A DNA stretch of 7,270 nucleotides from the NCBI GenBank assembly GCA_026388365.1, contig JAPLJW010000032.1:1-7270 (forward strand), given 5' to 3'. A program made the translations under genes and the position numbers. Shown here piece by piece: positions 1 to 5,370 of the stretch. Under the pieces are notes generated by a model. It did no database searches and was not told the origin of the DNA. It worked only from the letters and a program-made list of their open reading frames with translations. How positions within the stretch are numbered: position 1 is the stretch's first letter; every line of letters starts with the position of its first letter. Source of the stretch: Deltaproteobacteria bacterium. GTDB lineage: Bacteria > Desulfobacterota > Syntrophia > Syntrophales > UBA5619.

Positions 1-555
1 GGCTATCCGGGGTCGCTCTACAGCGACCTGGCGGCGCGCTACGAGAAGGCCGTGGATTTCGAGGGGGCGGGGAGCATCACCATCCTCGCCGTCACCAGCA
101 TGCCGGGCGACGACGTCACCCATCCGGTGCCCGACAACACGGGCTACATCACCGAAGGGCAATTCTACCTCCGCAAAGGGGTCATCGAACCCTTCGGCTC
201 CCTCTCCCGTCTCAAGCAGCTCGTCATCGGCAAGGTGACCCGTTCCGACCACGGCCACATCATGAACAGCATGATCCGCCTCTTCGCCAAAAGCCGCGAG
301 GTGGAGCAGAAGCTGGCGATGGGTTTCGACAAAACGGAGGACGACGACCGCTTCCTCCGCTACGGGAAACTCTTCTACGACCGGTTCATGGACCTCAAGG
401 TCGATATGGGACTGAACGACGCCCTCGACCTCGGCTGGGCGACGCTCGCGGAGTGCTTCCGGCCGGATGAGGTGGGGATCAAACAGGAATTTATCGACAG
501 TCATTGGCCCAAGGACGGGACGGGAGCGAGCTGTATTGTGTTCCCGGCCGGATGA
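1..555 (+). CDS. atpB: V-type ATPase subunit B, 3' part only (5' end outside window)
   Basis: This is the non-catalytic B subunit of the cytoplasmic V1/A1 head, which alternates with catalytic A subunits in the hexamer. The frame is open from base 1, so about 184 C-terminal residues are visible and the Walker-like region lies upstream. Family landmarks in order are the [15 protein letters not shown] segment (window residues 1-15), [13 protein letters not shown] (about 42-54), and the SLSRL element (about 67-71), whose Arg corresponds to the arginine finger reaching the A-subunit active site. A helical C-terminal domain follows. The last 13 or so residues (after HWPKD) are abnormal. The 3' end is tandemly duplicated with a change of frame, so translation stops at the TGA at 553-555 inside the second copy. 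The second copy still encodes a matching RPDE..IKQEFID.HWPKD peptide in another frame, running to a stop at 647-649. The gene is the first of a B-D-I-K operon. The identification is secure; the natural C-terminus is not. Confidence 0.93.
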   Translation, partial: GYPGSLYSDLAARYEKAVDFEGAGSITILAVTSMPGDDVTHPVPDNTGYITEGQFYLRKGVIEPFGSLSRLKQLVIGKVTRSDHGHIMNSMIRLFAKSREVEQKLAMGFDKTEDDDRFLRYGKLFYDRFMDLKVDMGLNDALDLGWATLAECFRPDEVGIKQEFIDSHWPKDGTGASCIVFPAG

Positions 556-622
556 GGCGGGGATTAAACAGGAATTCATCGACGGTCATTGGCCCAAGGA
601 TAAGATGGAAGTGAGCTGCGTT
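453..622 (+). repeat. 85-bp tandem duplication of the atpB 3' end and atpD ribosome-binding region
   Basis: Copy 1 (453-537) and copy 2 (538-622) abut exactly and align without gaps at 71 of 85 positions. All 14 differences are transitions (C/T or A/G), running in both directions. An alternative alignment uses an 84-bp unit (457-540 and 541 onward) with one extra C in the 543-545 CCC run. That leaves 12 transitions and makes the duplication an in-frame 28-codon repeat broken by a single-base insertion. Each copy spans the last conserved B-subunit codons plus a Shine-Dalgarno-like stretch (gggagcgag at 522-530, ggaagtgag at 607-615). The right-hand copy supplies the site actually used by atpD. 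Confidence 0.9.
607..615 (+). promoter_or_regulatory. Ribosome-binding site of atpD
   Basis: The sequence ggaagtgag sits 8 bases before the ATG at 624. It belongs to the second copy of the tandem repeat. The first copy holds the equivalent gggagcgag at 522-530, followed 7 bases later by a GTG at 538-540. That GTG is in the atpB frame and reaches the atpB stop after only five codons. Confidence 0.6.
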
Positions 623-623
623 T

Positions 624-1223
624 ATGGCGGAACGGATCAAGCTCAATAAGGTCTCCCTCCGGGAGCAGAAGCAGAAACTCGGGCTTTATCAGCGCTTCCT
701 GCCGGCCCTGGAGGCGCGCAAGCAGCAGTTTCTGATGCAGCTCGGTCTCGTCCGGAGGGACATCCGGCGGCAGGAAGAGGCCCTCGCGGCGCTGCTTGCG
801 GCGATCGCCCCGTGGTCCGCCCTGTTTTGGGACCTGGAGTCGCTGATGCGGTATTTCCTCAAGATCGAGGAGGTGCGGTTTTCCCTGCGCAACGTGGCGG
901 GGCTCAAGATCCCCCGTTTTGAGAAGGTGGTCTTCGCGGATCCGTCCTACAGCCTCTTCGCGACGGCATACAGCTTTGAAACGGTCCTCGTCCGGATGCG
1001 CGAGGCGATGACGCTCCGCGAGGAGATCCGGATCCTGAAGGAACAGGAGAGGATCCTCTCCGACGGCTTCCGCAAGACGAGCCAGCGGATCAACCTCTAC
1101 GAGCAACGGCTGATCCCCGACTGCCGGGAAGCCCTGCGGAAGATTTCCGTCTATCTCCAGGATCAGCAGGCCGCCGCCGTCGGCGTGGCCAAGACGGCCA
1201 AGCGTCTGTCGGAGGGGAATTGA
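624..1223 (+). CDS. atpD: V-type ATPase subunit D (central stalk)
   Basis: Subunit D is the long coiled-coil rotor shaft that passes through the A/B hexamer and couples ATP hydrolysis to rotation of the membrane ring. The 199-residue length is typical of bacterial subunit D. The N-terminus (residues about 5-60, rich in K, L, Q and R and opening IKLNKVSLREQKQKLGLYQR) and the C-terminus (about 120-190, rich in E, R, Q and L) are the two long helices that form the antiparallel coiled coil. Between them lies the diagnostic NVAGLKIPRFE segment (about 91-101), equivalent to the family's N-[IV]-A-G-x-x-[IL]-P motif. The protein is soluble, with no membrane segment. The ATG at 624 is chosen for the ggaagtgag site 8 bases upstream and for agreement with family N-termini. 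The gene lies between B and I, as in chlamydial and spirochaetal V-ATPase operons. Confidence 0.93.
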   Translation: MAERIKLNKVSLREQKQKLGLYQRFLPALEARKQQFLMQLGLVRRDIRRQEEALAALLAAIAPWSALFWDLESLMRYFLKIEEVRFSLRNVAGLKIPRFEKVVFADPSYSLFATAYSFETVLVRMREAMTLREEIRILKEQERILSDGFRKTSQRINLYEQRLIPDCREALRKISVYLQDQQAAAVGVAKTAKRLSEGN

Positions 1224-1225
1224 GC

Positions 1226-1285
1226 ATGGCGCAGCACAGCGGAAAATGCCGGTCCCGCGCGGGACTGGGTCGAAGGAGGTCTTAA
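1226..1285 (+). CDS. Possible 19-codon mini-ORF between atpD and atpI
   Basis: An ATG at 1226 opens a frame encoding MAQHSGKCRSRAGLGRRRS and closes with TAA at 1283-1285, two bases before the TTG start of atpI. A strong Shine-Dalgarno-like GGAGGGG (1211-1217), inside the last atpD codons, stands 8 bases before the ATG. The mini-ORF runs through the 1249-1268 hairpin and through the atpI ribosome-binding site. Ribosomes translating it would open the hairpin and arrive at the atpI start. It is too short for codon statistics, and no similarity to a known leader peptide is recognised. It may be chance or a translation-coupling device. Confidence 0.25.
   Translation: MAQHSGKCRSRAGLGRRRS
1249..1268 (+). 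other. GC-rich hairpin in the atpD-atpI gap
   Basis: A perfect 14-base palindrome, gtcccgcgcgggac, lies at 1252-1265. As RNA it can form an 8-bp stem (1249-1256 with 1261-1268, including one G-U pair) closed by a GCGC loop. No U-run follows, so it is not an intrinsic terminator. It ends 4 bases before the atpI Shine-Dalgarno sequence. It could act as an RNA-stability, processing or translation-tuning element within the operon. The structure is seen in the sequence; the role is inferred. Confidence 0.5.
1273..1280 (+). promoter_or_regulatory. Ribosome-binding site that sets the TTG start of atpI
   Basis: AAGGAGGT is a near-consensus Shine-Dalgarno sequence, 7 bases before the TTG at 1288. The encoded N-terminus from that TTG (L/M-AIAKMTRVFMVG) matches the usual M-A-I-x-K-M start of subunit I. 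This decides against the upstream in-frame ATG at 1246, whose extra 14 codons mostly translate the hairpin and this site. Confidence 0.85.
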
Positions 1286-1287
1286 CC

Positions 1288-3114
1288 TTGGCGATTGCGA
1301 AAATGACGCGGGTTTTCATGGTCGGCGCTTCCGTCCACAAGGATGAGACGATGCGGTTTCTGCAGCGCGCCGGCGTGGTGCATCTGGAACCCGTCGTTCC
1401 GCTCGCCGGTGATCTGGAGAAGCAGGCCTCGGCGGCGTTGCTGCATCTCCGGCGGGTCGGGCAGATCGAGCAGGCGGTCGGCCATTATCGCGACCACAAA
1501 GAACGGATTCCCGCTGATTGTCCCGACGAAAAACTGGCCGCCTGCGCCGAAGAGTCCCTGAACGCCATGCAGGAGACCCGGAACCGGCGGCAGGTCCTGG
1601 GGCGTATCGCAGATGATCTCGCCCCCTGGGGGGATTTCGACCTCGATGAGATCCGGCTTCTCGAGGAAACCGGGGTATATGTCCGCCGCTGGCGGATGGA
1701 ACGGAAGAAGCGCGACGACCTGAACGTCCCCGATTCGGTTTTGGTCGAGATCGTGACGGAGAAGCAGGGGCTTCTCTTCTATACGATCTCTCTGGAGGGA
1801 CCCGTTGATATTCCCGGCGCCTCGCCCTTGCCTTGGCCGGAGATCGGTCTGTCCGATTGTGTAAAGGAGATCGAGCGCCTGAAGGGGGAGGAGAAAACCC
1901 TGGCCGGACGACTCGCCGGCATTGCCCTCCGGGCCGACGTCCTGAAGGCGCAGGTGACGGCGGCCCTCAACGACGCCCGCTATCTGGAAAATATGGGAAC
2001 GCTCCACGCCGAGGAGTACCTCTTCGGCCTCCAGGGCTGGATTCCCGCCAAGATCGCGGCGGATCTGCTCAAACAGGTCGAGGCACAGCGCCTCCCGCTC
2101 CAGGTGGAGGTCCGCGAACCGCTGCCCGAGGAGGAACCGCCGATCCTCTACGAGAACAACTGGTTCATCCGGCGGATCGAGCCTCTCCAGAAGCTCTACG
2201 GCAATCCCAAATACCGGGATCTGGATCCCTCCTATTTCTTTGCCCCATTCATGATCCTCTTCTTCGGGATCTGTTATGGCGATGCGGGATACGGGATCAT
2301 CATGTATCTGGCGGCCCACGCCATGGGAAAGAAATGGGGAGACAAGGTGGAGGGCATGCCGCTGGTCGTCAAGCTCTGCAAGGCCTTTGCACTTTCCGCC
2401 GTGTTCGTCGGGATCATCACCGGGTCCATTTTCGGCCTCAACTTCGACAACCGCGAATGGATCCTGATCGACGTGGCCGTGGGCATCGGCGATCCGATGC
2501 TCTTCTTCTATATCGCCCTGGGCCTGGGTTTGGTACACCTGAGCTTTTCCTACCTCATGGGAATGATGCAGGCGGGCGACTGGACGTCCAGATTTTCGAA
2601 ACTGGGTCTGCTTTGCGTCCTCTGGGGCGGCGTCATGCTGGTTATCCGGAATATTTGGTTTGCCGCACCGACGGCGGCGCTGAACCAGCCCCTGACCTGG
2701 GGCGGTTTCGGCGGCCTGGGTCTGGGCGTCCTGCTGACGCTTTTCTTCTCCAGCAACCACAGGAACTGGGGGATCCGTCTGGGGCTGGGTCTGTGGAGCA
2801 TCTATGGACTTACGGGCCTGATTGGAGATCTGCTCTCGTACGCCCGTCTGTTCGGTCTGGGGATCGCCACCTCGGCCATCGCCTCGGTCATGAATCAGTT
2901 GGCGGGTATGGTCCTGGGCGCCACGGGGCCTATTCTTGGCATTCCCCTGGCGGGGATCATCCTGATCCTGGGACACACGTTCAACCTGCTGCTGGGCATC
3001 CTGGGGAGCACGGTCCATTCCGCCCGTCTCCACTTCGTCGAGGCCTTCAAGAGCTTCTTCGAGGGGGGCGGGGTCGAATACAAACCATTCAAAATCGAAA
3101 GGGGTTCGTTATGA
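1288..3114 (+). CDS. atpI: V-type ATPase subunit I (membrane stator, a-subunit homologue)
   Basis: Subunit I is the stator that forms the two ion half-channels next to the rotor ring and is anchored to the peripheral stalk. The protein has 608 residues from the TTG start. Residues 1 to about 310 form a soluble cytoplasmic domain with charged helical stretches and a family-like segment (EEYLFGLQGWIP, about 243-254). Residues about 310-590 hold roughly seven or eight membrane segments. The first contains the conserved FFGICYGDAGYG motif (325-336). The LLSYARLFGLGIA motif carries Arg520, the likely essential arginine that releases the ion from the ring glutamate. The last segment has GHTFN (His563) followed by the conserved VHSARLHFVEAFKSFFEGGG tail. 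An alternative ATG at 1246 lacks a good ribosome-binding site. The stop overlaps the atpK start as ATGA, implying coupled translation of I and K. Confidence 0.95.
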   Translation: MAIAKMTRVFMVGASVHKDETMRFLQRAGVVHLEPVVPLAGDLEKQASAALLHLRRVGQIEQAVGHYRDHKERIPADCPDEKLAACAEESLNAMQETRNRRQVLGRIADDLAPWGDFDLDEIRLLEETGVYVRRWRMERKKRDDLNVPDSVLVEIVTEKQGLLFYTISLEGPVDIPGASPLPWPEIGLSDCVKEIERLKGEEKTLAGRLAGIALRADVLKAQVTAALNDARYLENMGTLHAEEYLFGLQGWIPAKIAADLLKQVEAQRLPLQVEVREPLPEEEPPILYENNWFIRRIEPLQKLYGNPKYRDLDPSYFFAPFMILFFGICYGDAGYGIIMYLAAHAMGKKWGDKVEGMPLVVKLCKAFALSAVFVGIITGSIFGLNFDNREWILIDVAVGIGDPMLFFYIALGLGLVHLSFSYLMGMMQAGDWTSRFSKLGLLCVLWGGVMLVIRNIWFAAPTAALNQPLTWGGFGGLGLGVLLTLFFSSNHRNWGIRLGLGLWSIYGLTGLIGDLLSYARLFGLGIATSAIASVMNQLAGMVLGATGPILGIPLAGIILILGHTFNLLLGILGSTVHSARLHFVEAFKSFFEGGGVEYKPFKIERGSL

Positions 3115-3623
3115 GCAAGAAGGGGAGTGTGGTTGTCGGAACTTTTGCCGCGCTGATTGTGGCGGGATTCGCCTCGCCGGCCTTCGCCCAGGCGGCGGCC
3201 GTGCAGAACGAGTGGGCGCCGCTTATCGCCAAGATGTCCATGGGGCTCGGCCTCTCGATGGCTCTGACCGGGTCAGCGATGGGTCTGGTCGTCTCCTTCC
3301 AGGCGCTTTTGGCGGGCGGGGCGGAGAACTTCTACAAGAACATTGCCGTGGCGCTGATGCCCTCCACGCAGGGGATCTATGGCATGGTGATCTTCTTCAC
3401 CAACCTGGACGCAATGGCCACCGACCCGTACACCGTCGCCGGCAAGGCCATGATCTCCGGGCTCGTTCTCTGGATCAGCGCCTGGTATCAGGGGATCGTC
3501 AATGCGGCGGGGATCAAGAGCATCCTGGAGGGGAAGAACACCCTGGCCAATGCGCTCGTCTCCGGCGCCATGCCCGAGACGTACGCGGTGTTCGGCCTGG
3601 TTATGACCTTCATCATGAAGTGA
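3111..3623 (+). CDS. atpK: V-type ATPase subunit K (ion-binding rotor ring), predicted Na+ type
   Basis: Subunit K is the proteolipid of the membrane rotor ring. Its 170 residues comprise an N-terminal signal-like segment (1-27: SKK, hydrophobic core, then SPAFA before QAAA) and four membrane helices at about 36-65, 77-100, 107-132 and 148-170. These form two homologous hairpins: MPSTQGIYG (83-91) in the first and MPETYAVFG (154-162) in the second. Only the second retains the ion-binding acid, Glu156, and Ser85 stands at the matching place in the first. This is the usual pattern for duplicated V-type K subunits. Residues equivalent to the E. hirae NtpK Na+ site are Met83 (Leu61, backbone), Thr86 (Thr64), Gln87 (Gln65), Tyr90 (Tyr68), Gln127 (Gln110) and Glu156 (Glu139). 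The Gln127-Glu156 spacing of 29 equals that in NtpK. The start overlaps the atpI stop, with gaaagggg 6 bases upstream. Confidence 0.94.
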   Translation: MSKKGSVVVGTFAALIVAGFASPAFAQAAAVQNEWAPLIAKMSMGLGLSMALTGSAMGLVVSFQALLAGGAENFYKNIAVALMPSTQGIYGMVIFFTNLDAMATDPYTVAGKAMISGLVLWISAWYQGIVNAAGIKSILEGKNTLANALVSGAMPETYAVFGLVMTFIMK

Positions 3624-3677
3624 AAGCTTTATCTTAGGAAGCAGGATTCGCGCCGCGCCTTGGACAAGGCACATCCC

Positions 3678-4184
3678 ATGAACCTGTCGGATATCCGGTT
3701 CCCCAGGCAGTTGGAAGCCGATGAAACGGCGGAGACCATCCGCAAGGCGTTGATGGCCCGTACCGTAAGACTCTGGCCTGGAGGCGATCTCGATGTCGCA
3801 AGGATCGCGATGAATGACCCGCTGAAAAAAGCGCTCCGGAAGGCCAGGCTTATGGGCCGGATTCGCTGCGGATTCGAAGCCGTTTTTGCCAGGCTGGCCA
3901 TCGAAAGAAAAGGGATTATGAATGTTCGGGAACGCAGAGGCGTCCCCTATGGAGATCGGGTTTCAAGACTGCTTTTATTTTCCAACGACGGCGCCGAGCG
4001 TTTTTACCGGCATATCGAATCCCTGTTGCAGGCGCAAGACCCCAGACTGCTCGGTTGTCTTCTGGATATCGACGGCTGCGCCCTGGGGAATTTGCTCACC
4101 GGCAAAGACAGGCAGATCAAACTTGTGATGGCAGAACACAAGGATGCCGTTTCCGAGATATTGCGGACGATACGGCCGGCGTAA
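3678..4184 (+). CDS. Hypothetical protein downstream of the V-ATPase operon
   Basis: This gene of 168 residues is not recognised as a member of a named family. The protein is probably cytoplasmic, with no signal peptide or membrane segment. It has an arginine/lysine-rich helical stretch (DPLKKALRKARLMGRIR, about 46-62) and a C-terminal half with a mixed hydrophobic pattern (RLLLFSNDGAERFYRHIE, LLGCLLDIDG, GKDRQIKLVMAEHKDAVSEIL). The C-terminal half looks like an ordered domain, and the frame is open throughout, which favours a real gene. The ATG at 3678 is preferred, with a weak aagg at 3666-3669. A TTG at 3660 would add six residues. The gene lies 54 bases after atpK with no clear terminator between, so it could be co-transcribed. 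Base composition appears somewhat less GC-rich than in its neighbours. A role in ATPase assembly cannot be inferred from position alone. Confidence 0.6.
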   Translation: MNLSDIRFPRQLEADETAETIRKALMARTVRLWPGGDLDVARIAMNDPLKKALRKARLMGRIRCGFEAVFARLAIERKGIMNVRERRGVPYGDRVSRLLLFSNDGAERFYRHIESLLQAQDPRLLGCLLDIDGCALGNLLTGKDRQIKLVMAEHKDAVSEILRTIRPA

Positions 4185-4431
4185 AGTCCAATCGGACACC
4201 AAACATCCCAAAAGCGATCCTGCGTTGCAGGATAAATTTAAAAATACCTCCTGAAACCGCCGCATGATCTCGGAATCCATCCGGGAATACATTCCAAGCG
4301 GAGGGCGATCTGTCCGGAATCGGGGCGGGCGTTTCCTCCTTGATGGTCCTCTCACGCAAGGGGAGCGGATCATCCGGGTTTTGCCGGAGGGTGTCTTTCG
4401 GAGAACGCAACGTTTTGAATGGGGAACGAAC
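4185..4431. other. 247-base intergenic region with an inverted repeat
   Basis: The gap before panE contains a perfect 7-bp inverted repeat with a 3-base loop, atcctgc-gtt-gcaggat (4217-4233). A locally AT-rich stretch follows it (4232-4247). A smaller ggaat-ac-attcc palindrome lies at 4284-4295. Neither repeat is followed by a U-run on the plus strand, so intrinsic termination is not supported. The AT-rich patch beside an inverted repeat is the most likely place for a panE promoter and operator, but no convincing -35/-10 pair was found. The panE frame stays open back to an ATG at 4264; those 56 codons do not resemble the reductase family. Confidence 0.4.
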
Positions 4432-5346
4432 ATGAAAATCGCGGTGGTGGGTCTGGGAGGGGTGGGCGGTTATTATGGGGGGAAGATCGCCGTCAAATAT
4501 GCCGGTTCAGCGGAGCACAGGGTCGTTTTCATCGCACGGGGCGCGCATCTTGCGGCGATCCGGAAGGGAGGCCTGCTTCTCAAGACGGCTGACGGCGAGT
4601 TCCGGGTCACTCCCGATCTGGCGACCGACGATCCTGCCGCCGCCGGTCCTTGCGACCTCGTTCTGGTCTGCGTGAAGGAATATGGCCTGGATGAAGCCGC
4701 CGCCAAAATCACCCCGCTGCTGCATGCGGATACGGTTGTCCTTCCCCTCCTGAACGGCGTTGACATCGCCGAGCGTCTGCGGGCCATTCTCCCCCGGGGA
4801 GTGGTCCTGAGCGGCTGCGTCTATATCTCCACCTTCATCGAGGCCCCCGGCGTCGTCCACCAGGTCGGGGGAACCTGCCAGCTCTTCTTCGGCCCGGACG
4901 ACGGGAAGACGGAGGCCTTCCGTCCGCTGGAACCGCTTCTGAAGGATGCGGGGATCAAGGCGGAGTTGACGGACCGGATCGGCGTTCACCTCTGGACGAA
5001 ATACCTCTTTGTAAGCCCGATGGCCGGCGTAACGTCGCTCATGGCGAAACCCTTCGGCGCGGTCATGGCGGATGAGAAGGGAAAGGCGATGGTCCGTGGG
5101 CTGATGGAGGAGATCGGGCGTCTGGCTCAGGCCAAGGGGATCGCGCTACCGGGGGACAGCGTGGAGGCGGCGCTTGTCAAGGTTGCCCGTTTCCCCTATG
5201 AGACTAAATCATCCATGCAGTTGGACTGCGAGAAGGGGGGGCGGACGGAGGTGGATCTCTTCATCGGCTACGCCGTCCGCGCCGGGCGCGCCCTCGGCAT
5301 CCCCGTGCCCCTCCATGAGGAGCTCTACGCCGCCCTGAAAAAATAA
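4432..5346 (+). CDS. panE: 2-dehydropantoate 2-reductase (ketopantoate reductase) family protein
   Basis: The enzyme is predicted to reduce 2-dehydropantoate to pantoate with NADPH, a step toward pantothenate and CoA, in the cytoplasm. Its 304 residues fit the family. The N-terminal Rossmann fold opens with MKIAVVGLGGVGGYYGG, in which Gly7, Gly9 and Gly12 form the GxGxxG dinucleotide site. Asn108 (LLNGVD) corresponds to E. coli PanE Asn98. Lys190 (LWTKYLF) corresponds to catalytic Lys176. Ser260/Ser261 (TKSSMQLD) and Glu273 (RTEVD) correspond to Ser244 and Glu256. The position of E. coli Asn180 is Val194 here, placing the protein in a divergent subgroup, so the substrate is less certain than the fold. 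The ATG at 4432 is chosen because the Rossmann motif begins there and gggga lies 6 bases upstream. It stands alone on this strand and its stop abuts that of nadD. Confidence 0.85.
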   Translation: MKIAVVGLGGVGGYYGGKIAVKYAGSAEHRVVFIARGAHLAAIRKGGLLLKTADGEFRVTPDLATDDPAAAGPCDLVLVCVKEYGLDEAAAKITPLLHADTVVLPLLNGVDIAERLRAILPRGVVLSGCVYISTFIEAPGVVHQVGGTCQLFFGPDDGKTEAFRPLEPLLKDAGIKAELTDRIGVHLWTKYLFVSPMAGVTSLMAKPFGAVMADEKGKAMVRGLMEEIGRLAQAKGIALPGDSVEAALVKVARFPYETKSSMQLDCEKGGRTEVDLFIGYAVRAGRALGIPVPLHEELYAALKK

Positions 5347-5370
5347 TTATTCCCGGTAGAGGGCGTTTTT
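5331..5370 (+). terminator. Candidate panE terminator inside the nadD 3' end
   Basis: The arms cgccct (5331-5336) and agggcg (5360-5365) can pair across a 23-base loop and are followed directly by TTTTT (5366-5370). The loop contains the palindrome aataattatt (5342-5351), centred on the two abutting TAA stops. The short stem and long loop make this weak, but it is the only terminator-like structure near the end of panE. On the minus strand no T-run follows the stem, so it would not terminate nadD. Confidence 0.3.

Noticed and set aside
1246..1287. ATG at 1246 as the atpI start
   Set aside because: The ribosome-binding site is poor, and the added residues translate a hairpin and the true Shine-Dalgarno site. 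The TTG at 1288 matches family N-termini.
1282..3033. Long minus-strand open frame opposite atpI
   Set aside because: It is an antisense shadow of a GC-rich gene. Its translation is low-complexity (rich in Q, R, D and P) with no membrane or domain pattern, while atpI on the other strand is unmistakable.
1833..3110. Open frame upstream of and continuous with atpK
   Set aside because: It overlaps atpI in another frame and reads as low-complexity RGDP-rich sequence. The real K protein starts at the ATG at 3111.
3608..3640. Possible terminator after atpK (cttca-tca-tgaag and aaagcttt)
   Set aside because: The stems are only 4-5 bp and AT-rich, and the following bases are not a clean T-run.
3657..3670. 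Small hairpin gcctt-ggac-aaggc before the hypothetical gene
   Set aside because: The 5-bp stem has no T-run. It might mask a weak ribosome-binding site but is within what chance would give.
4264..4431. N-terminal extension of panE from the ATG at 4264
   Set aside because: The family begins at the Rossmann strand MKIAVVG at 4432. The upstream codons show no homology or good ribosome-binding site.
3975..4433. Minus-strand open frames opposite the hypothetical gene, with an acctcctg (minus-strand Shine-Dalgarno-like) at 4245-4252
   Set aside because: No start codon lies at a workable distance from that site, and the translations lack any domain pattern.
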